NCBI GenBank assembly: GCA_964403075.1
Contig: CAYOEV010000006.1
Coordinates: 53,571 to 117,570, forward strand
Direction: 5' to 3'
Length of the DNA: 64,000 nt
Source of the DNA: CAYOEV01 sp964403075
Lineage (GTDB): Bacteria; Bacteroidota; Bacteroidia; Cytophagales; Cyclobacteriaceae
Numbering within the stretch: the stretch's first letter is position 1; each line of letters opens with the position of its first letter. The translations under genes were made by a program, and so were the position numbers. The notes under the pieces were generated by a model, which saw only the letters and a program-made list of their open reading frames with translations, had not been told where the DNA came from and searched no databases. Shown piece by piece: positions 1 through 7,883 of the stretch.

Positions 1-215
1 GATCCGCCCATATGCAGAATATTCACTTGTCCCTCACCATCAAACAATACCCGATCGAGCTGCTCAAAAAAATGCGTGAAGCGTGTGGTATCTCCATAAA
101 ACTGCAACTTGTTCGCCTGCAGATTCAGTATGGGGTATTGCGTTTGCAAGTCCGTCTGACTTGTGGCAGGTAACGACAAAACAAGCACGATTAAGCATTT
201 ACTGCACTTCCTCAT
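1..215 (-). CDS. SGNH/GDSL-hydrolase-like secreted protein (N-terminal part, cut by window edge)
   Basis: Only the first 71 codons are inside the window. Reading from ATG at 215 gives a short hydrophobic signal peptide (RKCSKCLIVLVLSLPATSQ) and then a mature start ending in ILHMGGS at the edge. That last string resembles block I of SGNH hydrolases, with GGS in place of the usual GDS. The gene overlaps the end of the upstream SGNH gene by 17 bases, so the two are probably translationally coupled. It is too short to be listed by length alone, but frame, signal peptide and overlap support it. I infer a periplasmic or membrane-anchored esterase-like partner of the next gene, perhaps linked to an O-acetyltransferase outside the window. 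That part cannot be tested here. Confidence 0.7.
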   Translation of the reverse strand, partial: MRKCSKCLIVLVLSLPATSQTDLQTQYPILNLQANKLQFYGDTTRFTHFFEQLDRVLFDGEGQVNILHMGG

Positions 216-1722
216 CTTCCGTTCTAATTTTCAATTCTTGGTATTTATCGTAAGCGTCCATCAATGCATCAAAAAATAATTTAGCCATCTTGGAGGCGCC
301 CCTGGGTGCAAAGTGTACATAATCCGAAGCTGCCAGTGGCGGATCTGCGTTTACCCATTCACGCATGGAATTTCTCCCCCCCATCACCTCATACATGTCC
401 CAAAAGCCACATCCATTGTCGAAAGCTACTTTTTTCAAAGCATCTCGAACAGCAGTCAGATAGGGAAAAGTGACATATTCTGTTTTCACTTTTGTGGCCA
501 TGTCCGAGGGTCCAATGAGCAGGATATCTGCTCCTGGATTTAATTTTCTCAAATAGCGTATTTGCCGACCCATGCTTTGGCCATATTTCTCCGCGCGCGC
601 TGTTGAGTTCATGTAAGGCACCGTATTGCCTCCAAATTGTAATAAGATCAAGTCGGCATCGGCGTCCTGCATCTGTGCAGCTAAATCAGCATGAGCGATC
701 CCACCAAAATAATTGCCAGCACTACCCCTCATGGCAATGTTGTCTACCACCACTCCCGTTTGCCCCTCCAGCCGAATACCAAAAAATTCAGGACTCGTCC
801 GGGCGCGAAAGGACAACCGCACCCCCATTGTCTGGACTGGAAAATTATGAACGTAGCTCTGCGCGAGACCTGAGGGTGCAAAAGTTTTAAATATTCGGTT
901 ACTGTCGCTATCCATTACTTCCAATTCGAATGGCCCCTCAGGGTTACTGAATAACAATTCCATTCGATCAAATCGGCGTGTGCGGCGGTAAGATAGGTCG
1001 GTAGGTTGCAGTTTGACCCATGCAACACTTGTGTCTACAGGGATTTTCTTTATCAACTGATAATCAAAAGCTTCGCGCAGCGAATCGGTGAAAAGGCTAT
1101 CCGACCAGATGGTGTCCACGGCCGGATAAGGAGTAAACCTGGACATTACCGCGTACATGCCGAAACGATTGTGGGGCATCGTACTGTCGGTGTTACCAAA
1201 AATAGGATAACGCCGCCAATTGCCCGATCGCTCATTTTGAATCGTGAATCCTGGTACCAATGGTGTCAGGCATACATAACCCGGACCCACGCCTCCAAAT
1301 TGTGTCTGGAGCGCATTACGCAAGTAACTGGAGATGCGATCTCCCTCAATTTGTGAATCCCCGTAGTGTAAAATCCTAACTTTCTGTTTATTCCGAAGGG
1401 CACTGAAAAAGTTGGGTAAAGACATGGAGGAGTCTGCGAACTGAATCGCCAACATCTGTTTTCTGTACGCCAACTCAGCCAATTGGAGACTATCCTTTAT
1501 GGCTACTGAATCATATACTCCTTCGTAGGACTTCAGTAGTTGATCCACATTTACCGCGGGCTCGTTCCCATCTTTGTGCAACAACTCATCCAGGGAGGCA
1601 AATTGTATCTGCAAACCTGGTAGCACGGGCACGCCCCCTTTTGGCCAAACCGAAGCCAGACACATTGCCAACAATCCGAGTAACAGAAAATACAACAAAA
1701 CCTGCAAGGGCCGTACCATCAT
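199..1722 (-). CDS. SGNH/GDSL-family hydrolase, membrane-anchored
   Basis: This 507-residue protein starts with a hydrophobic anchor or signal segment (residues 5-25) and so should act outside the cytoplasm. Block I is RILHYGDSQ with G121-D122-S123, the nucleophile Ser. Block III is QFGGN around residues 362-366, and block V is DYVH (D467, H470), completing a Ser-Asp-His set. SGNH enzymes hydrolyse esters, often removing or transferring acetyl groups on polysaccharides; the substrate here is unknown. The start ATG at 1722 overlaps the stop of the LysM gene (ATGA). A second ATG follows directly at 1719. With the LysM protein before and a second SGNH protein after, it forms a three-gene minus-strand operon. 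Cell-wall or exopolysaccharide O-acetylation is a reasonable inference. Confidence 0.85.
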   Translation of the reverse strand: MMVRPLQVLLYFLLLGLLAMCLASVWPKGGVPVLPGLQIQFASLDELLHKDGNEPAVNVDQLLKSYEGVYDSVAIKDSLQLAELAYRKQMLAIQFADSSMSLPNFFSALRNKQKVRILHYGDSQIEGDRISSYLRNALQTQFGGVGPGYVCLTPLVPGFTIQNERSGNWRRYPIFGNTDSTMPHNRFGMYAVMSRFTPYPAVDTIWSDSLFTDSLREAFDYQLIKKIPVDTSVAWVKLQPTDLSYRRTRRFDRMELLFSNPEGPFELEVMDSDSNRIFKTFAPSGLAQSYVHNFPVQTMGVRLSFRARTSPEFFGIRLEGQTGVVVDNIAMRGSAGNYFGGIAHADLAAQMQDADADLILLQFGGNTVPYMNSTARAEKYGQSMGRQIRYLRKLNPGADILLIGPSDMATKVKTEYVTFPYLTAVRDALKKVAFDNGCGFWDMYEVMGGRNSMREWVNADPPLAASDYVHFAPRGASKMAKLFFDALMDAYDKYQELKIRTEDEEVQ

Positions 1723-2984
1723 GGAGATTTGATTTTCAATTGCTGACCGATGTCGATCTTTTCATTAATGCCGTTCCAACCCATGATGTCTTCAGGGGTA
1801 ACGCCCTCATATTTTCTCGATATCTGCCAAAGTGTATCACCGGGCTGAACTTTATAAATGACAAACTCACCAGGCGCGAGGGACTCTTGTGTCGGCAACT
1901 TAGATACCGGCTCAGGATCTTTTGGTAAGGCCTTTTGCTCAGAATAATAAATGATCAACTGCTGTCCGATGCGTATCATGTCTCCGGATAGCTTATTCCA
2001 TTGACGTAGGTCTGACACTTTTACTCCGAAGCGTTCCGCTATACGACCAAGCACATCACCAGATTGCACCCTGTAAGTAATCCTTTTGCCATCTGGAGTC
2101 TCCACTTTTTTCGCAATGGCCACCCGGGCACTATCGATCTCTGCCTCCCACTTTAATTGCTTTTCCCAGGTAGAAGAAATCACCTCCAATTCGTTTATTG
2201 CTTTTGGTAGTAGCACAGGATATCCGGCCGGGATTATACCACCCACGAGCGGCCCGTTCACCAAGCGAAACTGCCTCCTATTTGCACCAGATGCCTCACA
2301 GACCAATTGTATGTCTACGGGCGCTGGGAAGGTCTGTTGGGTCCATTTTAACTTTTGTACGACCGGTTGAGCAACCAGACGACTTTTAATTTCATCAAGA
2401 GCCAATAAAATTCGACGAACCTCCATCAATTCTTCAACGTCTGTTTTCAAGTAAGCGGAAGGCCCAAACACGAATGCCAGTGCAGCGTCAGTGCTAAACT
2501 TATCCTTTAAGTGTTCATAATAAGCACGCGCGACCCGCGTACTAGGGCCAATCAACATTCGCTCATCGATGGATTCATTTATCTCCAAACCATAGCGTCT
2601 GGCCACATGAAATGGTAGCAACCAAAGTCCCTTCCGATCAAAACGGTCGGTGGCTACCGGGTTCATCCCTGAAAGGAAAATTGCCATTGACCAATGTGTT
2701 TGAAAAAAGACAGAATCTGCTTCCCCCAACTCCCGAACTGGTGTAGTGGCCACCTGAAACAACTGTTCAATGGCCTGATAGTCTCGATTGGGCAGGCTTA
2801 CCGGAAAACGGGATTCCCATACAGCGGCCAAGGCCCTTTCCTGACTGGCCACGGGCAAGTGATACTTTATCTCATAGTGGTCCACTGCCGCAGACAGATT
2901 CGCGGGGAAATCCTGAGAAAGAAGCCTTAAGGAGAAAGTCAGGAACAACAAAAAAAAGATTCGCCACCGTAAACGTCCAAACAT
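1719..2984 (-). CDS. LysM protein with degenerate lytic-transglycosylase (MltD-like) domain
   Basis: The 421-residue protein has a signal peptide (residues 1-24) and an MltD-like goose-lysozyme fold region at about residues 55-190. Two LysM peptidoglycan-binding modules follow at about 305-350 and 373-419. The MltD core can be followed without gaps: SGMNPVAT, then GLWLLP, then ARRYGL, then an IDERM stretch. At the position of the catalytic Glu (ES in active enzymes) this protein has Leu104 (FLSG). The AAYNSG motif is also not kept; FVFGPS is seen instead. I infer a wall-binding protein without transglycosylase activity, perhaps a scaffold or regulator for the two SGNH genes that follow with overlapping reading frames. 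ATG at 2984 is the only sensible start. Confidence 0.85.
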   Translation of the reverse strand: MFGRLRWRIFFLLFLTFSLRLLSQDFPANLSAAVDHYEIKYHLPVASQERALAAVWESRFPVSLPNRDYQAIEQLFQVATTPVRELGEADSVFFQTHWSMAIFLSGMNPVATDRFDRKGLWLLPFHVARRYGLEINESIDERMLIGPSTRVARAYYEHLKDKFSTDAALAFVFGPSAYLKTDVEELMEVRRILLALDEIKSRLVAQPVVQKLKWTQQTFPAPVDIQLVCEASGANRRQFRLVNGPLVGGIIPAGYPVLLPKAINELEVISSTWEKQLKWEAEIDSARVAIAKKVETPDGKRITYRVQSGDVLGRIAERFGVKVSDLRQWNKLSGDMIRIGQQLIIYYSEQKALPKDPEPVSKLPTQESLAPGEFVIYKVQPGDTLWQISRKYEGVTPEDIMGWNGINEKIDIGQQLKIKSP

Positions 2985-3066
2985 GAAGGTAAAATTAAAC
3001 CCGTCGAGACAGGTACAAAAACGATGCTAATATTAATTGGTGATATGGCTTCCCACCTAATAAAAC

Positions 3067-3074
3067 TAATTTTG
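3067..3074 (+). promoter_or_regulatory. TAnnTTTG-type promoter box before rlmN
   Basis: TAATTTTG matches the Bacteroidota -7 consensus exactly and ends 4 bases before the rlmN ATG. No good TTTG -33 box is seen at 19-21 bases upstream. The transcript would have almost no leader. Confidence 0.45.
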
Positions 3075-3078
3075 CAAG

Positions 3079-4104
3079 ATGAAGGACATTCGGAAAGAGC
3101 GGTTGGAAGATCTCTATCATTTTTTTGCTGCCATCGGGGAGCAAAAATTCAGAGCGCAGCAAGTATGGCAGTGGCTTTGGGTTAAGTCGGCAACATCCTT
3201 TGACCAAATGACTAATCTGTCTCTTCAACTTCGGGAACAACTTGCGGCAAATTATCATATTCTTCCTATTCAATTGGCAGAATCCCAGAGGTCTAAAGAT
3301 GGTACCATCAAATCTTCGTTCAGCCTTCACGATAAACACCTCATAGAAGGCGTATTGATTCCTGCAGATGAACGCATGACGGCCTGTGTGTCGAGTCAGG
3401 TCGGATGCTCACTTTCCTGCAAATTCTGTGCAACGGGCTTCATGAAGCGCGCACGAAACCTTGACCCGGGTGAAATTTACGATCAGGTGGTGGCCATTGA
3501 CCGTCAGGCACGGGAAACCTATGAAAAGCCCCTTTCAAATATCGTATTTATGGGTATGGGTGAACCGCTACTCAATTACCAAAATGTGCTCAGTGGAATC
3601 GATCGCATCACTGCTGCAGACGGACTCAACTGGTCGCCTAAACGCATTACTGTGTCTACTGCTGGAGTGGCAAAAATGATTCGTAAAATGGCAGAGGACC
3701 AAGTGAAATTCAACCTGGCACTCTCACTACACGCCGCTAATGATCAAAAAAGAAGCCAGATTATGCCCATCAATGACACCAACACCCTGGACGAATTGAA
3801 TGAGGCACTGACTTATTTCTATGCGCAAACACAAAACCGAATAACCCTGGAGTATATCCTTTTTTACGACTTTAACGACAGCCTCGCAGATGCCAACGAA
3901 CTGCTACGATTTGCCCGAAAGGTACCCTGTAAAATCAATATTATCGAGTATAATCCGATCGATGAAGCTCAATTTTTAAGTGCAGATGATTTGACCATCG
4001 ATAGGTTTGCAAACCACCTTATCAAAGGCGGTATATCCACCAGCGTAAGGCGCAGTCGCGGAAAAGACATTGATGCCGCCTGTGGTCAACTTGCTAACCG
4101 ATGA
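3079..4104 (+). CDS. rlmN: 23S rRNA (adenine2503-C2)-methyltransferase RlmN
   Basis: Radical-SAM enzyme that methylates C2 of A2503 in 23S rRNA, and in many bacteria A37 of some tRNAs. The [4Fe-4S] motif C110-x3-C114-x2-C117 (CSLSCKFC) is intact. The C-terminal Cys335 (DAACGQ) that forms the covalent RNA adduct is also present. MGMGEP, the radical-SAM glycine-rich loop, is seen in the middle. The length, 341 residues, is normal. The gene is divergent from the LysM/SGNH operon with 94 bases between them, and stands alone ahead of glyS. Confidence 0.97.
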   Translation: MKDIRKERLEDLYHFFAAIGEQKFRAQQVWQWLWVKSATSFDQMTNLSLQLREQLAANYHILPIQLAESQRSKDGTIKSSFSLHDKHLIEGVLIPADERMTACVSSQVGCSLSCKFCATGFMKRARNLDPGEIYDQVVAIDRQARETYEKPLSNIVFMGMGEPLLNYQNVLSGIDRITAADGLNWSPKRITVSTAGVAKMIRKMAEDQVKFNLALSLHAANDQKRSQIMPINDTNTLDELNEALTYFYAQTQNRITLEYILFYDFNDSLADANELLRFARKVPCKINIIEYNPIDEAQFLSADDLTIDRFANHLIKGGISTSVRRSRGKDIDAACGQLANR

Positions 4105-4163
4105 TACACGGGGGGTAACGTACGACAGGTAATGCTGATCAATGGAATCCTTCCATAGGGTCG

Positions 4164-4190
4164 TTTGACTTTTTTCTTATTCTATCTTTG
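4164..4190 (+). promoter_or_regulatory. Bacteroidota-type promoter of glyS (leaderless start)
   Basis: TATCTTTG at 4183-4190 is an exact -7 match, with TTTG at 4164-4167. The spacing of 15 is shorter than the usual 19-21. The box ends 5 bases before the glyS ATG, so the mRNA is probably leaderless or nearly so. The 14-mer TCTTTGCCGCCATG (4185-4198) recurs exactly at the start of the MutS-like gene (60489-60502). Confidence 0.55.
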
Positions 4191-4195
4191 CCGCC

Positions 4196-5743
4196 ATGGA
4201 AAAATCAGGACAGCCTGTTTCGCTCAAAGACATCGTGGCACACGCCAAAGAATATGGTTTCATTTATCCATCCAGTGACATCTATGATGGATTGAGTGCC
4301 ACATATGATTATGGACCTAATGGCGTGGAACTCAAAAATAACATCAAACAATACTGGTGGCAGGCCATGGTTAAAATGCATGAAAACATTGTCGGGCTAG
4401 ATGCCGCCATATTTATGCATCCTACCATCTGGAAGGCTTCCGGTCATGTAGATGCTTTCAACGACCCTTTGATCGACAATAAAGATTCCAAAAAGCGCTA
4501 CCGCGCTGATGTACTCGTAGAAGAGCACATCGCTAAAATCCAGGGTAAAATTGATAAAGAAGTCAGCAAGGCGGCCCAAAGGTTTGGGGATGACTTCAAT
4601 CGTGAACAATTCCTTGCCACCAATGCGCGCGTATTAAAATATCAGGAAGAAATCATTTCTATTGAAAAGCGATTGGGCAATGCCCTGAATGGCAACGACC
4701 TGGAGGCAGTTCGCCAGCTAATCCTGGACCTGGAAATTGCAGATCCGGTATCAGGCTCGCGCAACTGGACTGATGTTCGCCAGTTCAATCTCATGTTTTC
4801 CACGGAATTAGGCTCTTTGGCCGATGGGGCAGAAAGGATTTACCTGCGTCCTGAGACGGCCCAAGGTATTTTCGTTAACTATCTAAACGTGCAGCAAACG
4901 TCACGAATGAAACCGCCTTTTGGCATTGCACAAATCGGCAAAGCATTTCGAAATGAAATCATCGCAAGACAATTCATCTTCCGGATGCGCGAATTCGAGC
5001 AGATGGAAATGCAATTTTTTGTAAAACCTGGGGAAGAGCTCAAATGGTACGAAACATGGAAATCTAAACGCATGAGGTGGCACGAGGCCCTCGGGCTGGG
5101 TACCGAACGTTATCGCTTCCACGACCACTTGAATCTCGCACACTATGCAAATGCCGCGTCGGACATCGAATTTGATTTCCCAATGGGCTTTAAAGAGCTA
5201 GAAGGTATTCATTCCAGAACGGACTTTGACCTGAAAGCACATCAGGAACATAGCGGAAAAAAACTGCAGTATTTCGACAATCAGACGCATGAAAGCTATG
5301 TCCCGTATGTAGTAGAAACCTCCATCGGCCTGGATAGAATGTTTCTGGCCGTTTTATCGGCCACTCTCATGAATGAGACACTGGACGATGGCAGTACTCG
5401 ACTGGTAATGAAAATTCCACCGGCATTGGCACCCGCTCAAGCAGCCATTTTGCCGCTGTTAAATAAAGATGGGCTGCCAGAAAAAGCAAGGGAAATTCTT
5501 GCACAGTTAAAATGGGATTTCAACCTGCAATACGATGTCAAAGATGCTATTGGCCGCAGGTATCGTCGTCAGGATGCCATTGGTACGCCGTACTGCATCA
5601 CTGTGGATCACCAGACGCTGGAAGACCAAACGGTCACTCTTCGTGAACGGGACTCCATGGGGCAGGTGCGCGTGGCAATAGCCGATCTATCGGGTGAGTT
5701 AAATGACAAGGTAAGTATTGTCCAACTGCTCAGGAAAATCTGA
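4196..5743 (+). CDS. glyS: Glycine--tRNA ligase (dimeric class II type)
   Basis: Charges tRNA-Gly in the cytoplasm. This is the single-chain alpha2 form (515 residues), not the split alpha/beta form. The N-terminal class II core begins with YGFIYPSSDIYDG and TYDYGPNG. Motif 2 is visible as AQIGKAFRNEI and motif 3 as SIGLDRMF. The anticodon-binding domain fills the C-terminal 110 residues or so. The insert at about residues 95-190 is charged and coiled-coil-like. The stop codon overlaps the ATG of the MtfA-like gene by one base (TGATG), so the two are co-transcribed. Confidence 0.97.
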   Translation: MEKSGQPVSLKDIVAHAKEYGFIYPSSDIYDGLSATYDYGPNGVELKNNIKQYWWQAMVKMHENIVGLDAAIFMHPTIWKASGHVDAFNDPLIDNKDSKKRYRADVLVEEHIAKIQGKIDKEVSKAAQRFGDDFNREQFLATNARVLKYQEEIISIEKRLGNALNGNDLEAVRQLILDLEIADPVSGSRNWTDVRQFNLMFSTELGSLADGAERIYLRPETAQGIFVNYLNVQQTSRMKPPFGIAQIGKAFRNEIIARQFIFRMREFEQMEMQFFVKPGEELKWYETWKSKRMRWHEALGLGTERYRFHDHLNLAHYANAASDIEFDFPMGFKELEGIHSRTDFDLKAHQEHSGKKLQYFDNQTHESYVPYVVETSIGLDRMFLAVLSATLMNETLDDGSTRLVMKIPPALAPAQAAILPLLNKDGLPEKAREILAQLKWDFNLQYDVKDAIGRRYRRQDAIGTPYCITVDHQTLEDQTVTLRERDSMGQVRVAIADLSGELNDKVSIVQLLRKI

Positions 5744-6501
5744 TGGCCATCGGTCTGGCGGTACTGATTTTCTTGGTGGCACAGGTAGCTTGGCGCTATG
5801 AACGCACGGGCGCTGCTTTCCCAAGTTTTCGGTTAACAGGGGAAAGTAAACAGTATTTGACCGATCATTTCGACTATTATAGAAGGCTTAGCGCCAAAGA
5901 CAAATCAATTTTTGAGAAGCGTCTGGCTTATTTTCTTTCAAAGAAAAAATTTATCGGGAGGAACGGACTAGAACTGACCCATGGCATGAAGCTGCTCATT
6001 TCCGCAGCTGCCATACAATTGACCTTTGGTTTCCCCAAAGTGCATCTGCGATATTTCCAGTATATTCTTATTTATCCCGATACCTATTACAGCACCATCA
6101 GCCGTAAATACCATGTGGGAGAAGTCAACCCTCGGGCAAGGGCCATTGTCATTTCATGGAAGTATTTTCTTGAGGGATACTTGACCAAAGACGGACGAAA
6201 CCTGGCACTTCATGAAATGGCGCATGCCCTTCGACTGGAAAACCGAATTTCGAACCGTGAGTATAACTTTCTACATCCGGTGTCCCTCAAATTATGGGAA
6301 GAACTGGCAGAGATGGAAATGAATAAAATACAAGACCAGCCAGATGGCTTTTTCAGAAAATATGCAGCTGAAAACCGAGAGGAGTTTTTTTGTGTAGCCG
6401 TGGAGAATTTCTTCGACAGACCGGAGGAGTTTTACGCCTATCACCCAGGGTTGTATGAGGTGCTGGCCAAGTTATTAAAGCAAGATCCCAAACAACATTG
6501 A
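5743..6501 (+). CDS. mtfA: MtfA-type zinc metallopeptidase (M90 family), membrane-anchored
   Basis: The 252-residue protein carries the gluzincin-like motif HEMAH (H157, E158, H161) in the context LALHEMAHAL, with REEFF downstream as candidate third-ligand region. It also has the family's FFDRPEEFY block near the C terminus. In enterobacteria MtfA binds the repressor Mlc and is an aminopeptidase. Mlc is not expected here, so the physiological substrate is unknown. An N-terminal hydrophobic stretch (residues 3-16) suggests membrane attachment, which the E. coli protein lacks. The start overlaps the glyS stop by one base, and dgt follows 12 bases downstream, making a likely three-gene operon. 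Confidence 0.85.
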   Translation: MAIGLAVLIFLVAQVAWRYERTGAAFPSFRLTGESKQYLTDHFDYYRRLSAKDKSIFEKRLAYFLSKKKFIGRNGLELTHGMKLLISAAAIQLTFGFPKVHLRYFQYILIYPDTYYSTISRKYHVGEVNPRARAIVISWKYFLEGYLTKDGRNLALHEMAHALRLENRISNREYNFLHPVSLKLWEELAEMEMNKIQDQPDGFFRKYAAENREEFFCVAVENFFDRPEEFYAYHPGLYEVLAKLLKQDPKQH

Positions 6502-6513
6502 CTGTATAACACG

Positions 6514-7824
6514 ATGAAATGGCAACAACTTCTATCAAGTAAGCGATTCAGTGACAAACAACCGCCTTCCGCCAATCAAACGCGAAGTCGATTTGAGCAA
6601 GATTTTGACCGAATCATTTTTTCTCAGCCCTTCCGCAAGCTGCAGGATAAAACACAGGTTTTCCCCATGCCAGAAGATGACTTCGTTCATACCCGCCTGA
6701 CGCATAGCCTCGAAGTATCAAGTGTAGGACGTTCTTTGGGCAAGTTGGCCGGACAACACCTTTTGAAGGTCTATCCCGAGTTGTCCGCCAACTATTCCAG
6801 CCACGCCGTGGGTCATATTGTAGCCGCCGCCTGTCTGGCTCATGACCTGGGCAACCCGCCCTTCGGACACGCAGGAGAAGAAGGCATATCAGCTTATTTC
6901 AAGCATCAGGGCCGCCACTTCCGTGAGCAGGTTTCTTCAAGTGAGTGGATAGACCTATGCAATTATGAAGGAAATGCCCAGGGGTTTCGAATACTGAATA
7001 GTTCACTATACAAGGGACTTGAACTTTGTTATGCCACTTTGGGTGCTTTTACAAAATATCCTTTGTCCGCACATGCGGAGAAAATACCAGAGCGCAGTAG
7101 CCATAAAAAATTTGGCTTTTACCAATCGGAACGGGAACGCTTCGAACGGTTGACACGAGATATGCAGCTCAAGAAAATAGGCGAAGAAGCTTGGTGCCGC
7201 CACCCACTGGCTTTTCTTGTCGAAGCCGCTGACGATATCTGCTACAGCATCATCGACCTCGAGGATGCCTGCCGTCTGGCCCTGGTACCTTTTGAGAAGG
7301 TAAAAGATTTTCTGGCAGCCATTATTGGGGATGCCTTTTCAGAGAAAAAACTAGAGCGCGTAGCGGCTACTGATGAGAAACTTGGTATTCTTAGGGCCAT
7401 GGCCATCTCAAAGCTGGTGAACGAAGCTGCGACCGTGTTCGTCAGACATGAAAAGGAAATGATCGAAGGATCTTTTGATCAACCCCTGGTTTCTGAAGTC
7501 CCCTCTGCAGACACGCTCAACGCCATTTCACAACTCTCCGTTGCCAAAATATATCGTTCAAAACCCGTACTCGAAAGGGAAGCGGGCGGATACGAAGTCA
7601 TCGGTCAACTTATGCGCGCGTTTAGTGAGGCTGCGGTTCAAATGAAATTCTATTCCCCAAGTGGGCAACAAAAAGTCATTTATCGCCTGCTTCCAGAGGC
7701 GTTTCAACTGGCAATTGAACAGTCTCAAAATACCTATGGCGTACTGCGACTGGTTACCGATTACATTGGCGGCCTAACAGACCGGTATGCCCTCCGACTC
7801 TTCCAAATTGTCTACGGCCGGTAA
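6514..7824 (+). CDS. dgt: Deoxyguanosinetriphosphate triphosphohydrolase (dNTPase, HD superfamily)
   Basis: Hydrolyses dGTP, or other dNTPs, to the deoxynucleoside and triphosphate. The HD metal site is visible as HTRLTHSLEV (first His) and LAHDLGNPPFGH (His-Asp). The length of 436 residues fits the shorter dNTPase group. It lies 12 bases after the mtfA-like gene on the same strand. A 59-base gap with a promoter box separates it from the following exporter gene. dNTPases control dNTP pools and some are antiviral, but nothing here points to a defence role. Confidence 0.95.
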   Translation: MKWQQLLSSKRFSDKQPPSANQTRSRFEQDFDRIIFSQPFRKLQDKTQVFPMPEDDFVHTRLTHSLEVSSVGRSLGKLAGQHLLKVYPELSANYSSHAVGHIVAAACLAHDLGNPPFGHAGEEGISAYFKHQGRHFREQVSSSEWIDLCNYEGNAQGFRILNSSLYKGLELCYATLGAFTKYPLSAHAEKIPERSSHKKFGFYQSERERFERLTRDMQLKKIGEEAWCRHPLAFLVEAADDICYSIIDLEDACRLALVPFEKVKDFLAAIIGDAFSEKKLERVAATDEKLGILRAMAISKLVNEAATVFVRHEKEMIEGSFDQPLVSEVPSADTLNAISQLSVAKIYRSKPVLEREAGGYEVIGQLMRAFSEAAVQMKFYSPSGQQKVIYRLLPEAFQLAIEQSQNTYGVLRLVTDYIGGLTDRYALRLFQIVYGR

Positions 7825-7861
7825 TTAAGCGTAGCGATAACATTTATCCTACTCATTCTGT

Positions 7862-7869
7862 TACCTTTG
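7862..7869 (+). promoter_or_regulatory. TAnnTTTG-type promoter box before the RND exporter gene
   Basis: TACCTTTG is an exact -7 match 14 bases before the ATG at 7884. A TTTA at 7843-7846 is the best -33 candidate, with a short spacing of 15, the same as at glyS. Confidence 0.45.
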
Positions 7870-7883
7870 CGACTCTTTAAAAC

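Noticed and set aside
4105..4195. Possible riboswitch or T-box ahead of glyS
   Set aside because: The promoter box touches the start codon, leaving no leader for an RNA switch, and no glycine-riboswitch core is visible.
6514..7824. dgt as part of an anti-phage system
   Set aside because: It is a normal housekeeping dNTPase with glyS and the MtfA-like gene as neighbours and no defence gene beside it.
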